DNA of 45,681 nt from an uncultured Oscillibacter sp. (GTDB lineage: Bacteria; Bacillota; Clostridia; Oscillospirales; Oscillospiraceae): the NCBI RefSeq assembly GCF_900546705.1, contig NZ_URDP01000016.1, forward strand, positions 1-45,681, in the 5' to 3' direction. The notes under the pieces were generated by a model, which ran no database searches, had not been told where the DNA came from, and worked only from the letters and a program-made list of their open reading frames with translations. This document shows, one piece after another, positions 7,439-14,217 of the stretch. The translations under genes were made by a program, and so were the position numbers. Positions within the stretch are counted from its first letter, which is position 1. The number at the start of each line of letters is the position of its first letter.

Positions 7439-8788
7439 ATGAAAATTGGTGTTATTGGTCCCTCCATCACAGTCAATATCATCAAAAATGTAGCTCAGCG
7501 GGATCTCTCTGATGTGCAATTTATCTATCATTGCTCGGAATTTTATGAACAGTCCGCAGAAATGGCCGCCGCCTTTCAAGCGGACCGGGAGGTGGATGCC
7601 ATTCTCTTCACCGGCCCCACCAACTTCGCCTACGCCCGCAAACGGGTGGCGCCCACTATCCCCTGGAGCTACCTGCCCCACAGCCGCACGGCAGCGCTGC
7701 AGGCACTGCTGGAAGCCGTGGCCGTCCACGGCAGCGATCTGAAAGCCATCAGTCTGGACCGGTATGAGCCGCCTCTCATGCGGCAGGTTCTGGAACGGGC
7801 CGGCATCCACAACTCGGAGATTCTTCTGGCCCCCTATGACTTTGAAGAGCCGGGCTATGAGAAAAAGCTTCAGGATTTCCACAGAGGCTGTTATCTCCGC
7901 GGAGAAGTAAGCGCCTGCTTTACCAGCATGGAGCACATTATGGAGCCGCTGGTGGCGGAGGGAATCCCCTGCGTGCGGATCTATCCAGCAGAGGAAATTG
8001 TCCAGGAACAGGTATACCACCTGCAGGTGCTCAACCTGTCGGCCCGGGAGAACCAGGGCAAGCTGGCGGTCATCGCCATTCACTTTGACTACACCTTTGA
8101 CAGCGAGCAGGACCTGTTTATCCGGGAATGGGAAAAGGTACAGTACCAAAACGAATTCCGGGAACGGGTATACACCGCCGCCCAGCGGATGGAGGCAGCG
8201 GTATTCGGTGAAGGGCTGAACCACTTTTTTATCGTCACCACCCGCAGCATGCTCATGAACGCCTTTTTGAAGAATAAGGAGCATTGGAAACTGCTGCAGT
8301 TTGGCCAGCGGTCTGCGGAGTTTCAGGTGTGGATGGGCATCGGCATCGGAAACACCATGCTCGAGTCCAAGTCCCGGGCCGCCATGGCCCTCAATCACGC
8401 GGTACGGGAGCACTCGGGCACCTCGTTTTTGATGGAGGAGGAGGGCTGCGCGCTGACGCCTCTGGATACCACCCCTGCACCCCAGCCGGAGCAGGCGGCC
8501 GCCTTTTTTGCCCGGAAGATTCAGGTCAGTATGGATACCCTGTCCAAGATCCGCCAATGCCTGCGGACCAAGGGGGACACCCTCACCTCCGACGAACTGG
8601 CCCAGGCCATGGGCATTACCGCCCGCAGCGTCAACCGGATTATCACCCGGCTGGAGGAGGAGGGCTGCGTCACCGTGGTGGGCAGACGCTCCACCGGAAA
8701 GGGCCGCCCCGCCCGGGTTATGAAAATCACCCTGCCGGACAGCCTTTGCTGGGAGGAGCGGGAAAATCCGTTTTTCAGAACAGAGTGA
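7439..8788 (+). CDS. Large cytosolic sensor regulator with C-terminal winged helix
   Basis: 449 residues without membrane segments. The N-terminal part (1-~190) begins MKIGVIGPS and looks like an alpha/beta ligand-receptor domain similar in style to PrpR-type receptors. The middle (~245-345) contains a GIGIGNTMLES segment followed by a helix, reminiscent of degenerate GGDEF-like domains of PucR/CdaR-type regulators. The C-terminus (~370-445) is a clear helix-turn-helix with TSDELAQAMGITARSVNRII and a basic wing. AAAAAGGAG precedes the ATG. It is divergent from the M20 peptidase unit and probably controls it in response to a peptide or metabolite (inference). Family name uncertain. Confidence 0.75.
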   Translation: MKIGVIGPSITVNIIKNVAQRDLSDVQFIYHCSEFYEQSAEMAAAFQADREVDAILFTGPTNFAYARKRVAPTIPWSYLPHSRTAALQALLEAVAVHGSDLKAISLDRYEPPLMRQVLERAGIHNSEILLAPYDFEEPGYEKKLQDFHRGCYLRGEVSACFTSMEHIMEPLVAEGIPCVRIYPAEEIVQEQVYHLQVLNLSARENQGKLAVIAIHFDYTFDSEQDLFIREWEKVQYQNEFRERVYTAAQRMEAAVFGEGLNHFFIVTTRSMLMNAFLKNKEHWKLLQFGQRSAEFQVWMGIGIGNTMLESKSRAAMALNHAVREHSGTSFLMEEEGCALTPLDTTPAPQPEQAAAFFARKIQVSMDTLSKIRQCLRTKGDTLTSDELAQAMGITARSVNRIITRLEEEGCVTVVGRRSTGKGRPARVMKITLPDSLCWEERENPFFRTE

Positions 8789-8791
8789 CAA

Positions 8792-8818
8792 AGAGCCGGG
8801 AGCAATGCTCCCGGCTCT
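8792..8818. terminator. Bidirectional intrinsic terminator
   Basis: A 12-base stem (AGAGCCGGGAGC and its mirror) with a short loop is followed by T5 on the plus strand; it lies between the convergent regulator and thioesterase genes. Confidence 0.85.
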
Positions 8819-8837
8819 CTTTTTATGTCCGTCGCTG

Positions 8838-9266
8838 TTACTTCTGGGCCACCTTGGAGTCCATCAGCGCCTTGTCCACACAGAAGAAGGTAAATTCTCC
8901 GGTGGCCAGCAGCTTGCCGCCCTCTCCGGTGATGTCCACTGCCGTCAGCACCGTGGACTTGCCCCGGTGGCGGACGATGGCCGAGGCCCGCACCGTGCCC
9001 TCCGACTGATTGCGCAGGAAGTGCAGCGCACTGGTCTGCGTTACATAATAGCGGCCGTCCGTATGGGCAGCCACACCGGTGGCGTTGTCCGCCAGCGTAT
9101 AGATGGCACCGCCGTGCACCATCCCGTAAGGGTTCTTGCTCTCGGGACGGATGGTCAGTCGAAACACCGCATGGTCCTTTTCCACCAGCTCCATCTCAAT
9201 ATGGTTGTGGTGCATAAAGCCGTTTTTCTCCTCGCGCCGGGCCATTTCCTGTTCCAGTTCGTTCAT
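8838..9266 (-). CDS. PaaI-family hotdog-fold thioesterase
   Basis: 142 residues, the normal size of single-hotdog acyl-CoA thioesterases. The diagnostic N-G-M-V-H-G-G stretch around residue 50 is followed by the long central helix (ALADNATG-like region, IYTLADNATGVAAHT) and ends in a beta sheet that packs the fold. Such enzymes hydrolyse acyl- or aryl-CoA thioesters; the substrate cannot be told. AAAGGAG precedes the ATG. It is a single-gene unit between a terminator and the metal-resistance operon and has no functional link visible to either. Confidence 0.85.
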   Translation of the reverse strand: MNELEQEMARREEKNGFMHHNHIEMELVEKDHAVFRLTIRPESKNPYGMVHGGAIYTLADNATGVAAHTDGRYYVTQTSALHFLRNQSEGTVRASAIVRHRGKSTVLTAVDITGEGGKLLATGEFTFFCVDKALMDSKVAQK

Positions 9267-9346
9267 GAATTTGCTCCTTTTTATAATATCTCGTCCTTTA
9301 CTCTACCACGTTCCGTGCCTACTTTCCACTTTTTTTCACCTAGGGG

Positions 9347-9374
9347 TTGACAAATCCGTTTCCCTTGCTATACT
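9347..9374 (+). promoter_or_regulatory. Promoter of the metal-resistance operon
   Basis: TTGACA (9347-9352) and TATACT (9369-9374), 16 bases apart; the operator lies immediately downstream, over the probable transcription start. Confidence 0.75.
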
Positions 9375-9377
9375 GAA

Positions 9378-9399
9378 CACATGAACAGATATTCATATG
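9378..9399. promoter_or_regulatory. ArsR/SmtB-type 10-2-10 operator
   Basis: An imperfect 22-base palindrome centred at 9388/9389 carries ATGAACA on the left and TATTCAT on the right. This is the classic operator half-site pattern of the SmtB/CadC/ZiaR metalloregulators, directly after the -10 box and before the repressor gene. Metal binding by the repressor would release it and switch on the operon. Confidence 0.7.
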
Positions 9400-9414
9400 A
9401 AAGGGGCCGGTGCC

Positions 9415-9777
9415 ATGGAGGACCGCTACAACGTAGAGTGCTGTGACTTTATCCACGCCCACGAGGAGATTGTGGAAAAGGTGCGCAGCAAAATGCCGGG
9501 GGAGGACACCCTGTATGATCTGACGGAGCTGTTCCGCATCTTCGGCGACTCCACCCGGGTCCGTATTCTGTATGTACTGCTGGAATCGGAGATGTGCGTA
9601 TGTGACCTGGCGGCGCTGCTGGGCATGACCCAGTCCGCCATCTCCCACCAACTGCGGGCGCTGAAAAACGCCCGGCTGGTGAAAGCCCGCCGGGACGGAA
9701 AAACCGTGTTTTACGCCCTGGCCGACCAGCATGTCAAAGCCATCCTGGACCAGGGACTGGAACATGTAAGCGAGTAA
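9415..9777 (+). CDS. ArsR/SmtB-family zinc/cadmium/lead-sensing repressor
   Basis: 120 residues. The winged helix has recognition helix TQSAISHQLRALKNARLV. Two metal sites can be read. The alpha5 zinc site of SmtB is matched exactly in spacing (D-x-H-x10-H-x2-E near the C-terminus, starting at DQH). The alpha3N-type thiolate site of CadC is suggested by CVCD in the ELCVCD-like helix plus an N-terminal ECC and nearby histidines. The ATG at 9415 is chosen because GAAAGGGG lies 8 bases upstream; the ATG at 9397 overlaps the operator. It represses its own operon through the palindrome at 9378-9399 (inference) and is followed by the HMA protein and P1B-ATPase. Confidence 0.9.
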   Translation: MEDRYNVECCDFIHAHEEIVEKVRSKMPGEDTLYDLTELFRIFGDSTRVRILYVLLESEMCVCDLAALLGMTQSAISHQLRALKNARLVKARRDGKTVFYALADQHVKAILDQGLEHVSE

Positions 9778-9815
9778 GTTTTCCACATCTTATAAAATAT
9801 TGGGAGGAATTCATC

Positions 9816-10034
9816 ATGAAAAAGCGTTTTGCCATGACCGATCTGGACTGTGCCAACTGCGCCGCCAAAATGGAGGCTGCCATCCGCAAGATCGACGGCG
9901 TCCACAACGCCACCGTCAGCTTCATGACCCAAAAGCTCACCATCGACGCCGACGACGACCGGTTTGACGATATTATGACGCAGGTGGTTTCCGTGTGTAA
10001 GAAAGTGGAGCCCGACTGCGAGATCCATCTGTAA
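9816..10034 (+). CDS. Free-standing heavy-metal-associated (HMA) domain protein
   Basis: 72 residues forming one HMA ferredoxin-like domain. The metal loop reads DLDCANCAAKME, so Asp precedes the C-x2-C pair, as in the N-terminal domains of Zn/Cd/Pb ATPases rather than copper ones. It starts 26 bases before the ATPase gene, whose product lacks such a domain. It is therefore the detached metal-binding domain of the pump, likely acting as a soluble metal donor or sensor for it (inference). GGGAGG precedes the ATG. An extra Cys near the C-terminus (VEPDCE) could add a ligand. Confidence 0.88.
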   Translation: MKKRFAMTDLDCANCAAKMEAAIRKIDGVHNATVSFMTQKLTIDADDDRFDDIMTQVVSVCKKVEPDCEIHL

Positions 10035-10060
10035 GGGCAGGCTCAAAGGAGGTCTTTTCC

Positions 10061-12022
10061 ATGCATACGCTCACCCGGAAGCAGCGGCGAAACGCGCTGC
10101 GGATCCTTGCCGCCGCGCTGCTGCTGGCGGTGATCTCTCTGCTGCCGGATTGGTACGTCTCCCACCCTGTGGCACTGCTCACCGGGCCGGCAGAGGACGG
10201 AGGCGGCTATCCGCTGCTGCTCTGGCCTTTGTATCTGATCCCCTACGCCGTCATCGGCTGCGATGTGCTGAGCCGGGCCGTGCGGGGAATCCTCAACGGC
10301 CAAGTGTTTGACGAGAACTTCCTCATGGCGCTGGCCACCGTGGGTGCCTTCTTCACCGGCGAATATGCCGAAGCCGTCTTTGTCATGCTCTTTTATCAGG
10401 TAGGCGAGCTGTTTCAGGACTACGCCGTCAGCCGCTCCCGCCAGTCCATTGCCGCCCTGATGGATATCCGTCCGGACACGGCGCTGGTGGAGCAGGCGGA
10501 CGGGTCCGTGGAAGAGGCCGACCCGGAGGACGTGGCCGTAGGGGACGTGATCGTGGTGCGTCCGGGCCAGCGGGTGGCTCTGGACGGCGTGGTGCTCACC
10601 GGCACCTCGTCTCTGGATACCGCCGCCCTCACCGGCGAATCCGTCCCCCGGGACGTGGGGCCGGGACAGGACGTTATCAGCGGCTGCGTCAACCAGAGCG
10701 GCACCCTGCGTGTCCGGGTCACCAAGCCCTGTGAGGAATCCACCGTGTCCAGAATTCTGGAGCTGGTGGAGTCTGCCAGTGAGAAAAAAGCCGCCAGTGA
10801 GGCGTTTATCACCCGGTTTGCCCGGTACTATACCCCCTGTGTGGTACTGTTTGCCGCGGCGCTGTTTCTGCTCCCCACTCTGGCTCTGGCCCTGATCCCG
10901 CCGGAGGTCCAGCCCGCATTTCTGGCAGGCACCGTCTGGTCGGAATGGCTCCACCGGGCGCTGATCTTCCTGGTGGTCTCCTGTCCCTGTGCTCTGGTGA
11001 TTTCCGTTCCGTTGAGCTTTTTCGGCGGCATCGGCGGTGCCAGCAAGTGCGGCATTCTGGTCAAGGGGGGCAACTATCTGGAGGCACTGGCCCGCACAGA
11101 AACAATGGTCTTTGACAAGACCGGCACACTGACCCATGGTACGTTCGCCGTCACCGCCGTCCATCCGGCCGAAGGCTTTTCCCAGGAGGAACTGCTTGCC
11201 TTCGCCGCTCTGGCCGAGCAGGATTCCAGCCATCCCATTGCGTTGTCATTGCGCAATGCCTGGGGCCAAACTGCCGCCCCGGGCCGCATGTCCCAGTGTG
11301 AGGAAATCGCCGGCTGCGGTGTCAGCGCCGTGGTAGACGGACGGCAGGTGCTGGTAGGCAACCACCGCCTCATGGAACAACAGGGTCTTTCCGTGGACGC
11401 CCCGAAAGACGGCGGCACGGTGGTGTATACGGCGGTGGACGGCGTGTACACCGGTTCCATTGTGATCTCGGACCTTCCCAAGGAGGAAGCCGCCTCCGCC
11501 ATCGCCGCACTGAAGGCCACCGGCGTCAAACGGGTGGTCATGCTCACCGGCGATACGGAAAATGCCGCAAAAGCCGTAGCAGACGCCCTGGGTGTGGATG
11601 AATACCATGCCCAGCTGCTGCCTGCCGACAAGGTGGACTGGACGGAACGGCTTCTCGCCCGGCGGAGCAGCGGCGGAAAGCTGGCTTTTGTAGGGGACGG
11701 CATCAACGACGCCCCCGTTCTCAGCCGGGCGGACATTGGCATCGCCATGGGCGCTCTGGGCTCCGACGCTGCCATTGAGGCCGCAGATATAGTGCTTATG
11801 GACGACAAGCTCACCAAACTGCCCCTGGCCATTCGCATCGCCCGCAAGACGCTGCGGATTGTCCGTCAGAACATCGTACTGGCGCTGGCCGTGAAGGGAG
11901 CCGTGCTGGTGCTGGGCGCTCTGGGCAGTGCCACCATGTGGGAGGCCGTCTTCGCCGACGTAGGCGTGGCGTTTCTGGCCATCCTCAATGCCACCCGCTG
12001 TCTCCATCTGAGCAAGTCCTGA
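10061..12022 (+). CDS. Zinc/cadmium-exporting P1B-type ATPase without N-terminal HMA
   Basis: 653 residues. The pump core is complete: actuator TGES motif near 188-191, transmembrane CPC at 308-310, phosphorylation motif DKTGTLT with D352, HP locus SSHPIA near 390, and GDGIND in the hinge. The conserved Lys in TM7 (about 612) and Asp-Val-Gly in TM8 (about 633) are the P1B-2 signature, indicating Zn2+/Cd2+/Pb2+ rather than copper. The N-terminus starts directly with hydrophobic segments; the usual HMA domain is supplied by the preceding gene. AAAGGAGG precedes the ATG. Controlled with the ArsR-type repressor from the promoter at 9347. Confidence 0.93.
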   Translation: MHTLTRKQRRNALRILAAALLLAVISLLPDWYVSHPVALLTGPAEDGGGYPLLLWPLYLIPYAVIGCDVLSRAVRGILNGQVFDENFLMALATVGAFFTGEYAEAVFVMLFYQVGELFQDYAVSRSRQSIAALMDIRPDTALVEQADGSVEEADPEDVAVGDVIVVRPGQRVALDGVVLTGTSSLDTAALTGESVPRDVGPGQDVISGCVNQSGTLRVRVTKPCEESTVSRILELVESASEKKAASEAFITRFARYYTPCVVLFAAALFLLPTLALALIPPEVQPAFLAGTVWSEWLHRALIFLVVSCPCALVISVPLSFFGGIGGASKCGILVKGGNYLEALARTETMVFDKTGTLTHGTFAVTAVHPAEGFSQEELLAFAALAEQDSSHPIALSLRNAWGQTAAPGRMSQCEEIAGCGVSAVVDGRQVLVGNHRLMEQQGLSVDAPKDGGTVVYTAVDGVYTGSIVISDLPKEEAASAIAALKATGVKRVVMLTGDTENAAKAVADALGVDEYHAQLLPADKVDWTERLLARRSSGGKLAFVGDGINDAPVLSRADIGIAMGALGSDAAIEAADIVLMDDKLTKLPLAIRIARKTLRIVRQNIVLALAVKGAVLVLGALGSATMWEAVFADVGVAFLAILNATRCLHLSKS

Positions 12023-12031
12023 TTTCCCCAT

Positions 12032-12068
12032 AAACAAGCCGGCAGTCCTTGAGACTGCCGGCTTGTTT
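12032..12068. terminator. Bidirectional terminator, overlapping the end of the MATE gene
   Basis: A perfect 16-base inverted repeat (12032-12047 / 12053-12068) with loop CTTGA, ending in TTT on both strands, between the convergent ATPase and MATE genes. Confidence 0.85.
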
Positions 12069-13399
12069 CAATATCTGTATCGCCGTTTTCCCCACAGCAA
12101 AAAAGCTCCGGATACCGCAAGGCCCAGCAGCTCCGCTACGGGCACCGCCAGCCAGATACCGGTGCGGCCCAGCAGGGAGGGGAGCAGAAGCAGCGCCCCT
12201 ACCAGAAAGAGGAACGTCCGGGCAAAGGAGATGACCGCGGACACCACACCATTGGAAAATGCAGTAAACAGCGACGAGGCGTAGATGTTCACTCCCATAA
12301 AGAGAAAACTCACTGCAAAAAGTGGGAAGCCCTCCAGGGTGATGGCCGCCACGGGTCCTTCAAGCTCTGTGAACAGGCCCAGGCAGGCGGAGATGACCAA
12401 CCGGCTCAGACCGTACATAGCTGCGGAGGTACAGAGGATAAATCCCATACACACCCGGTGCACCTGCCGCAGCTGCGGCAGATCCCCGGCACCGTACTTG
12501 TAGCTCACCACCGGGGCCACGCCCATGGAAAAGCCCAGGTCCACGGCGCTGAACACAAACTGGAAGTACAGAACGATGGTGATGGCCGCCACGCCGTCTT
12601 CGCCCCAGTAGCGCAGGAAAAGAATATTGAACAGGAAGGTGGTCACTGCTACAGCAATATTGGACACCATCTCCGACGCTCCGTTGCCGCAGGCACCTGC
12701 CAGCATGCGCCACCGGGGTACAGGCCGGGTAAAGCGCAGAGGACAGTGTTTTTCCAGGGAAAAATACACAATTCCCGTCACGGCAGGCACGCAGTAGCCG
12801 ATCCCTGTGGCCACGGCAGCACCGGTGATGCCCCAGCCCATGGGGCCCATAAACAGCGCATCCAGCACAATGTTGCTCAAACCGCCGCCCGCGGTAGCCG
12901 CAAGCCCCAGGCCCGGACGTCCCGCTGTGACAAACAGCACCTGAAATGCCGTCTGCAAGAACATAGCTGGTGCAAACCACAGCAAAATCCGGGTGTAAGG
13001 TAGGCAAAAGGGAAACTGGGCAGTACTAGTTCCAAGCAGTTTCAGAATCCGTGGCAGGCAGCCATTTCCCAGCAGCATAAAAATTACGCCCACTCCTGCG
13101 GCAGCCAGTACAATCCAGGTGAAGTCCTGCCGGGCCTCTTCCTCCTTGCCCTCGCCCAGCTTCCTGGCAATGACGGCGCTGCCGCCGGTGCCCAGCATGA
13201 TGCCAGCTGCCAGCTGAACGGAAGAGAGCGGGTAGGACATATTGACCGCCGACAGTGCCAGTGTCCCCACATACCGGGAGATAAACATGCCGTCCACAAT
13301 GGTGTAAAGGGATAAAAACACCATCATGACAATATTTGGAAGAGCAAAGCGCAGCAGCGAGGCAGCCGTGAAATGCCGCTCCAGTGCGTTACGTTCCAC
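12068..13399 (-). CDS. MATE-family multidrug efflux transporter
   Basis: 443 residues with about twelve membrane spans in two six-span halves, as in cation/drug antiporters of the MATE family (DinF/NorM-like branch). A typical N-terminal region (FALPNIVMMVFLSLYTIVDGMF) marks TM1. The GTG at 13399 is chosen because GGGAGG lies 6 bases upstream; a TTG at 13417 has no free ribosome-binding site. It overlaps the end of the marR gene by 11 bases, so the two are translationally coupled. Substrate unknown; expression would be released when the MarR repressor binds its ligand. Confidence 0.88.
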   Translation of the reverse strand: MERNALERHFTAASLLRFALPNIVMMVFLSLYTIVDGMFISRYVGTLALSAVNMSYPLSSVQLAAGIMLGTGGSAVIARKLGEGKEEEARQDFTWIVLAAAGVGVIFMLLGNGCLPRILKLLGTSTAQFPFCLPYTRILLWFAPAMFLQTAFQVLFVTAGRPGLGLAATAGGGLSNIVLDALFMGPMGWGITGAAVATGIGYCVPAVTGIVYFSLEKHCPLRFTRPVPRWRMLAGACGNGASEMVSNIAVAVTTFLFNILFLRYWGEDGVAAITIVLYFQFVFSAVDLGFSMGVAPVVSYKYGAGDLPQLRQVHRVCMGFILCTSAAMYGLSRLVISACLGLFTELEGPVAAITLEGFPLFAVSFLFMGVNIYASSLFTAFSNGVVSAVISFARTFLFLVGALLLLPSLLGRTGIWLAVPVAELLGLAVSGAFLLWGKRRYRY

Positions 13400-13823
13400 G
13401 GTGTACCTCCCGTTCAAAGGCAGCGGTAAATGCCAGCTGGCCCGTCACCACCGCCTGGGCCGCCTGGGCCCCGATGGCTTCCAGGGCCCGGTCCTCCAGG
13501 GCAAATAACGGCCCCAGCCGCTCTTGGGCGTAGGCAAGGCCGCTGTCCGTGAAAAAGATGCGCTTTTCCTTCCGATCTTTTCCCACCTCCAGGCGCACAT
13601 ACCCCTGCCGCTGGAGTTCCTTGACTACGGTGTTCACCGTCTGCTTGGGCAAAAGCCACCCCTGGGTGATGGCCGTTTGGGTGATCCCCGGCTCCAGGTG
13701 CAATGCGTAGAGGGTCATCATGGTATTGTAGCTCATTCCGCTGCGTTTGGCCCACTCACAGTAAAGCTCTGTCTGACGGCAGATGCACGTACAGATCAGC
13801 TCGTTTTGCTCTCTGAGGTTCAT
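13389..13823 (-). CDS. MarR-family transcriptional repressor
   Basis: 144 residues, standard MarR length. The winged helix contains TQTAITQGWLLPKQTVNTVVKELQRQGYV followed by a basic wing (GKDRKEKRIFFTDSG), preceded by a dimerisation helix with several cysteines (ELICTCICRQTELYC) that could make it redox-responsive. The ATG at 13823 follows AAGGGGGG; upstream in-frame codons lack a site. Its promoter carries two copies of one palindromic site (13845-13858 and 13882-13895), which indicates autorepression together with the MATE gene. Confidence 0.88.
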   Translation of the reverse strand: MNLREQNELICTCICRQTELYCEWAKRSGMSYNTMMTLYALHLEPGITQTAITQGWLLPKQTVNTVVKELQRQGYVRLEVGKDRKEKRIFFTDSGLAYAQERLGPLFALEDRALEAIGAQAAQAVVTGQLAFTAAFEREVHRGT

Positions 13824-13844
13824 GGTTTTCCCCCCCTTAAAAAA

Positions 13845-13858
13845 GTCTGATTTCGGAC
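13845..13858. promoter_or_regulatory. MarR operator copy 1 (leader)
   Basis: GTCTGATTTCGGAC, a near-palindrome (GTC...GAC), lies just downstream of the promoter, 22 bases before the marR start codon. It agrees with copy 2 (read on the other strand) at 12 of 14 positions. Confidence 0.5.
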
Positions 13859-13875
13859 GATTGAGTGCAGGGAGC

Positions 13876-13904
13876 AGTATAGTACGAAATCGGACTATTG
13901 TCAA
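13876..13904 (-). promoter_or_regulatory. marR-MATE promoter with embedded operator copy 2
   Basis: On the minus strand TTGACA (13899-13904) and TATACT (13876-13881) are 17 bases apart. The second operator copy (13882-13895) fills the spacer, so repressor binding would exclude RNA polymerase. Confidence 0.75.
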
Positions 13905-13930
13905 GTGAAGGTCTTTTCCTCATAATAACA

Positions 13931-13961
13931 CCCCCTGCCCGGAAACGATCCAGGCAGGGGG
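13931..13961 (-). terminator. GC-rich hairpin, possible weak terminator for nadE
   Basis: CCCCCTGCC (13931-13939) is mirrored by GGCAGGGGG (13953-13961) with a 13-base loop. On the minus strand it is followed by TGTTATTATG, a poor U tract, so termination would be weak. Confidence 0.35.
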
Positions 13962-14014
13962 ATATTCTACCGCAGGACCGCCCTTTCAGGCGGCTGGCGG
14001 GGCGTAGCTTTTTC

Positions 14015-14075
14015 TTACAGCGTCTCCAGCTCTGCCATCCACAGCGCGGCCGACGCATCGCTGGGCATCCGCCGC
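14015..14075 (-). pseudogene. Duplicated 3' tail of nadE
   Basis: These bases encode the same last 18 residues as nadE (RMPSDASAALWMAELETL) plus the stop, 203 bases downstream of the real nadE end. The five base differences across this stretch (TTG/CTG, GAA/GAG, GCT/GCC, TCC/TCG, AGT/AGC) are all synonymous. Similarity continues about 30 bases past the stop codon (13986-14014 versus 14187-14217) and ceases upstream of the Arg codon. It has no start or promoter of its own and is a relic. The rest of the 13905-14217 gap shows no gene. Confidence 0.7.
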
Positions 14076-14217
14076 GTCGGCGCAAAGTCCGCTTTGCTTC
14101 CTTTCCGCCTTTGGCAGAAACTCCGCCCGCTTCCTTGCGCCTCCTTTCCCCGTCTCAAACGCTTCGCTGGTTTAATCCGGGGGCCCGTCAAGGCGACTGG
14201 CGGAACATAGGCTCTTC

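Noticed and set aside
9466..9480. Single TGTGGAAAA DnaA-box-like 9-mer in the arsR gene
   Set aside because: The 9-mer also arises from common codons (Val-Glu or similar) in coding DNA, so isolated copies carry little weight.
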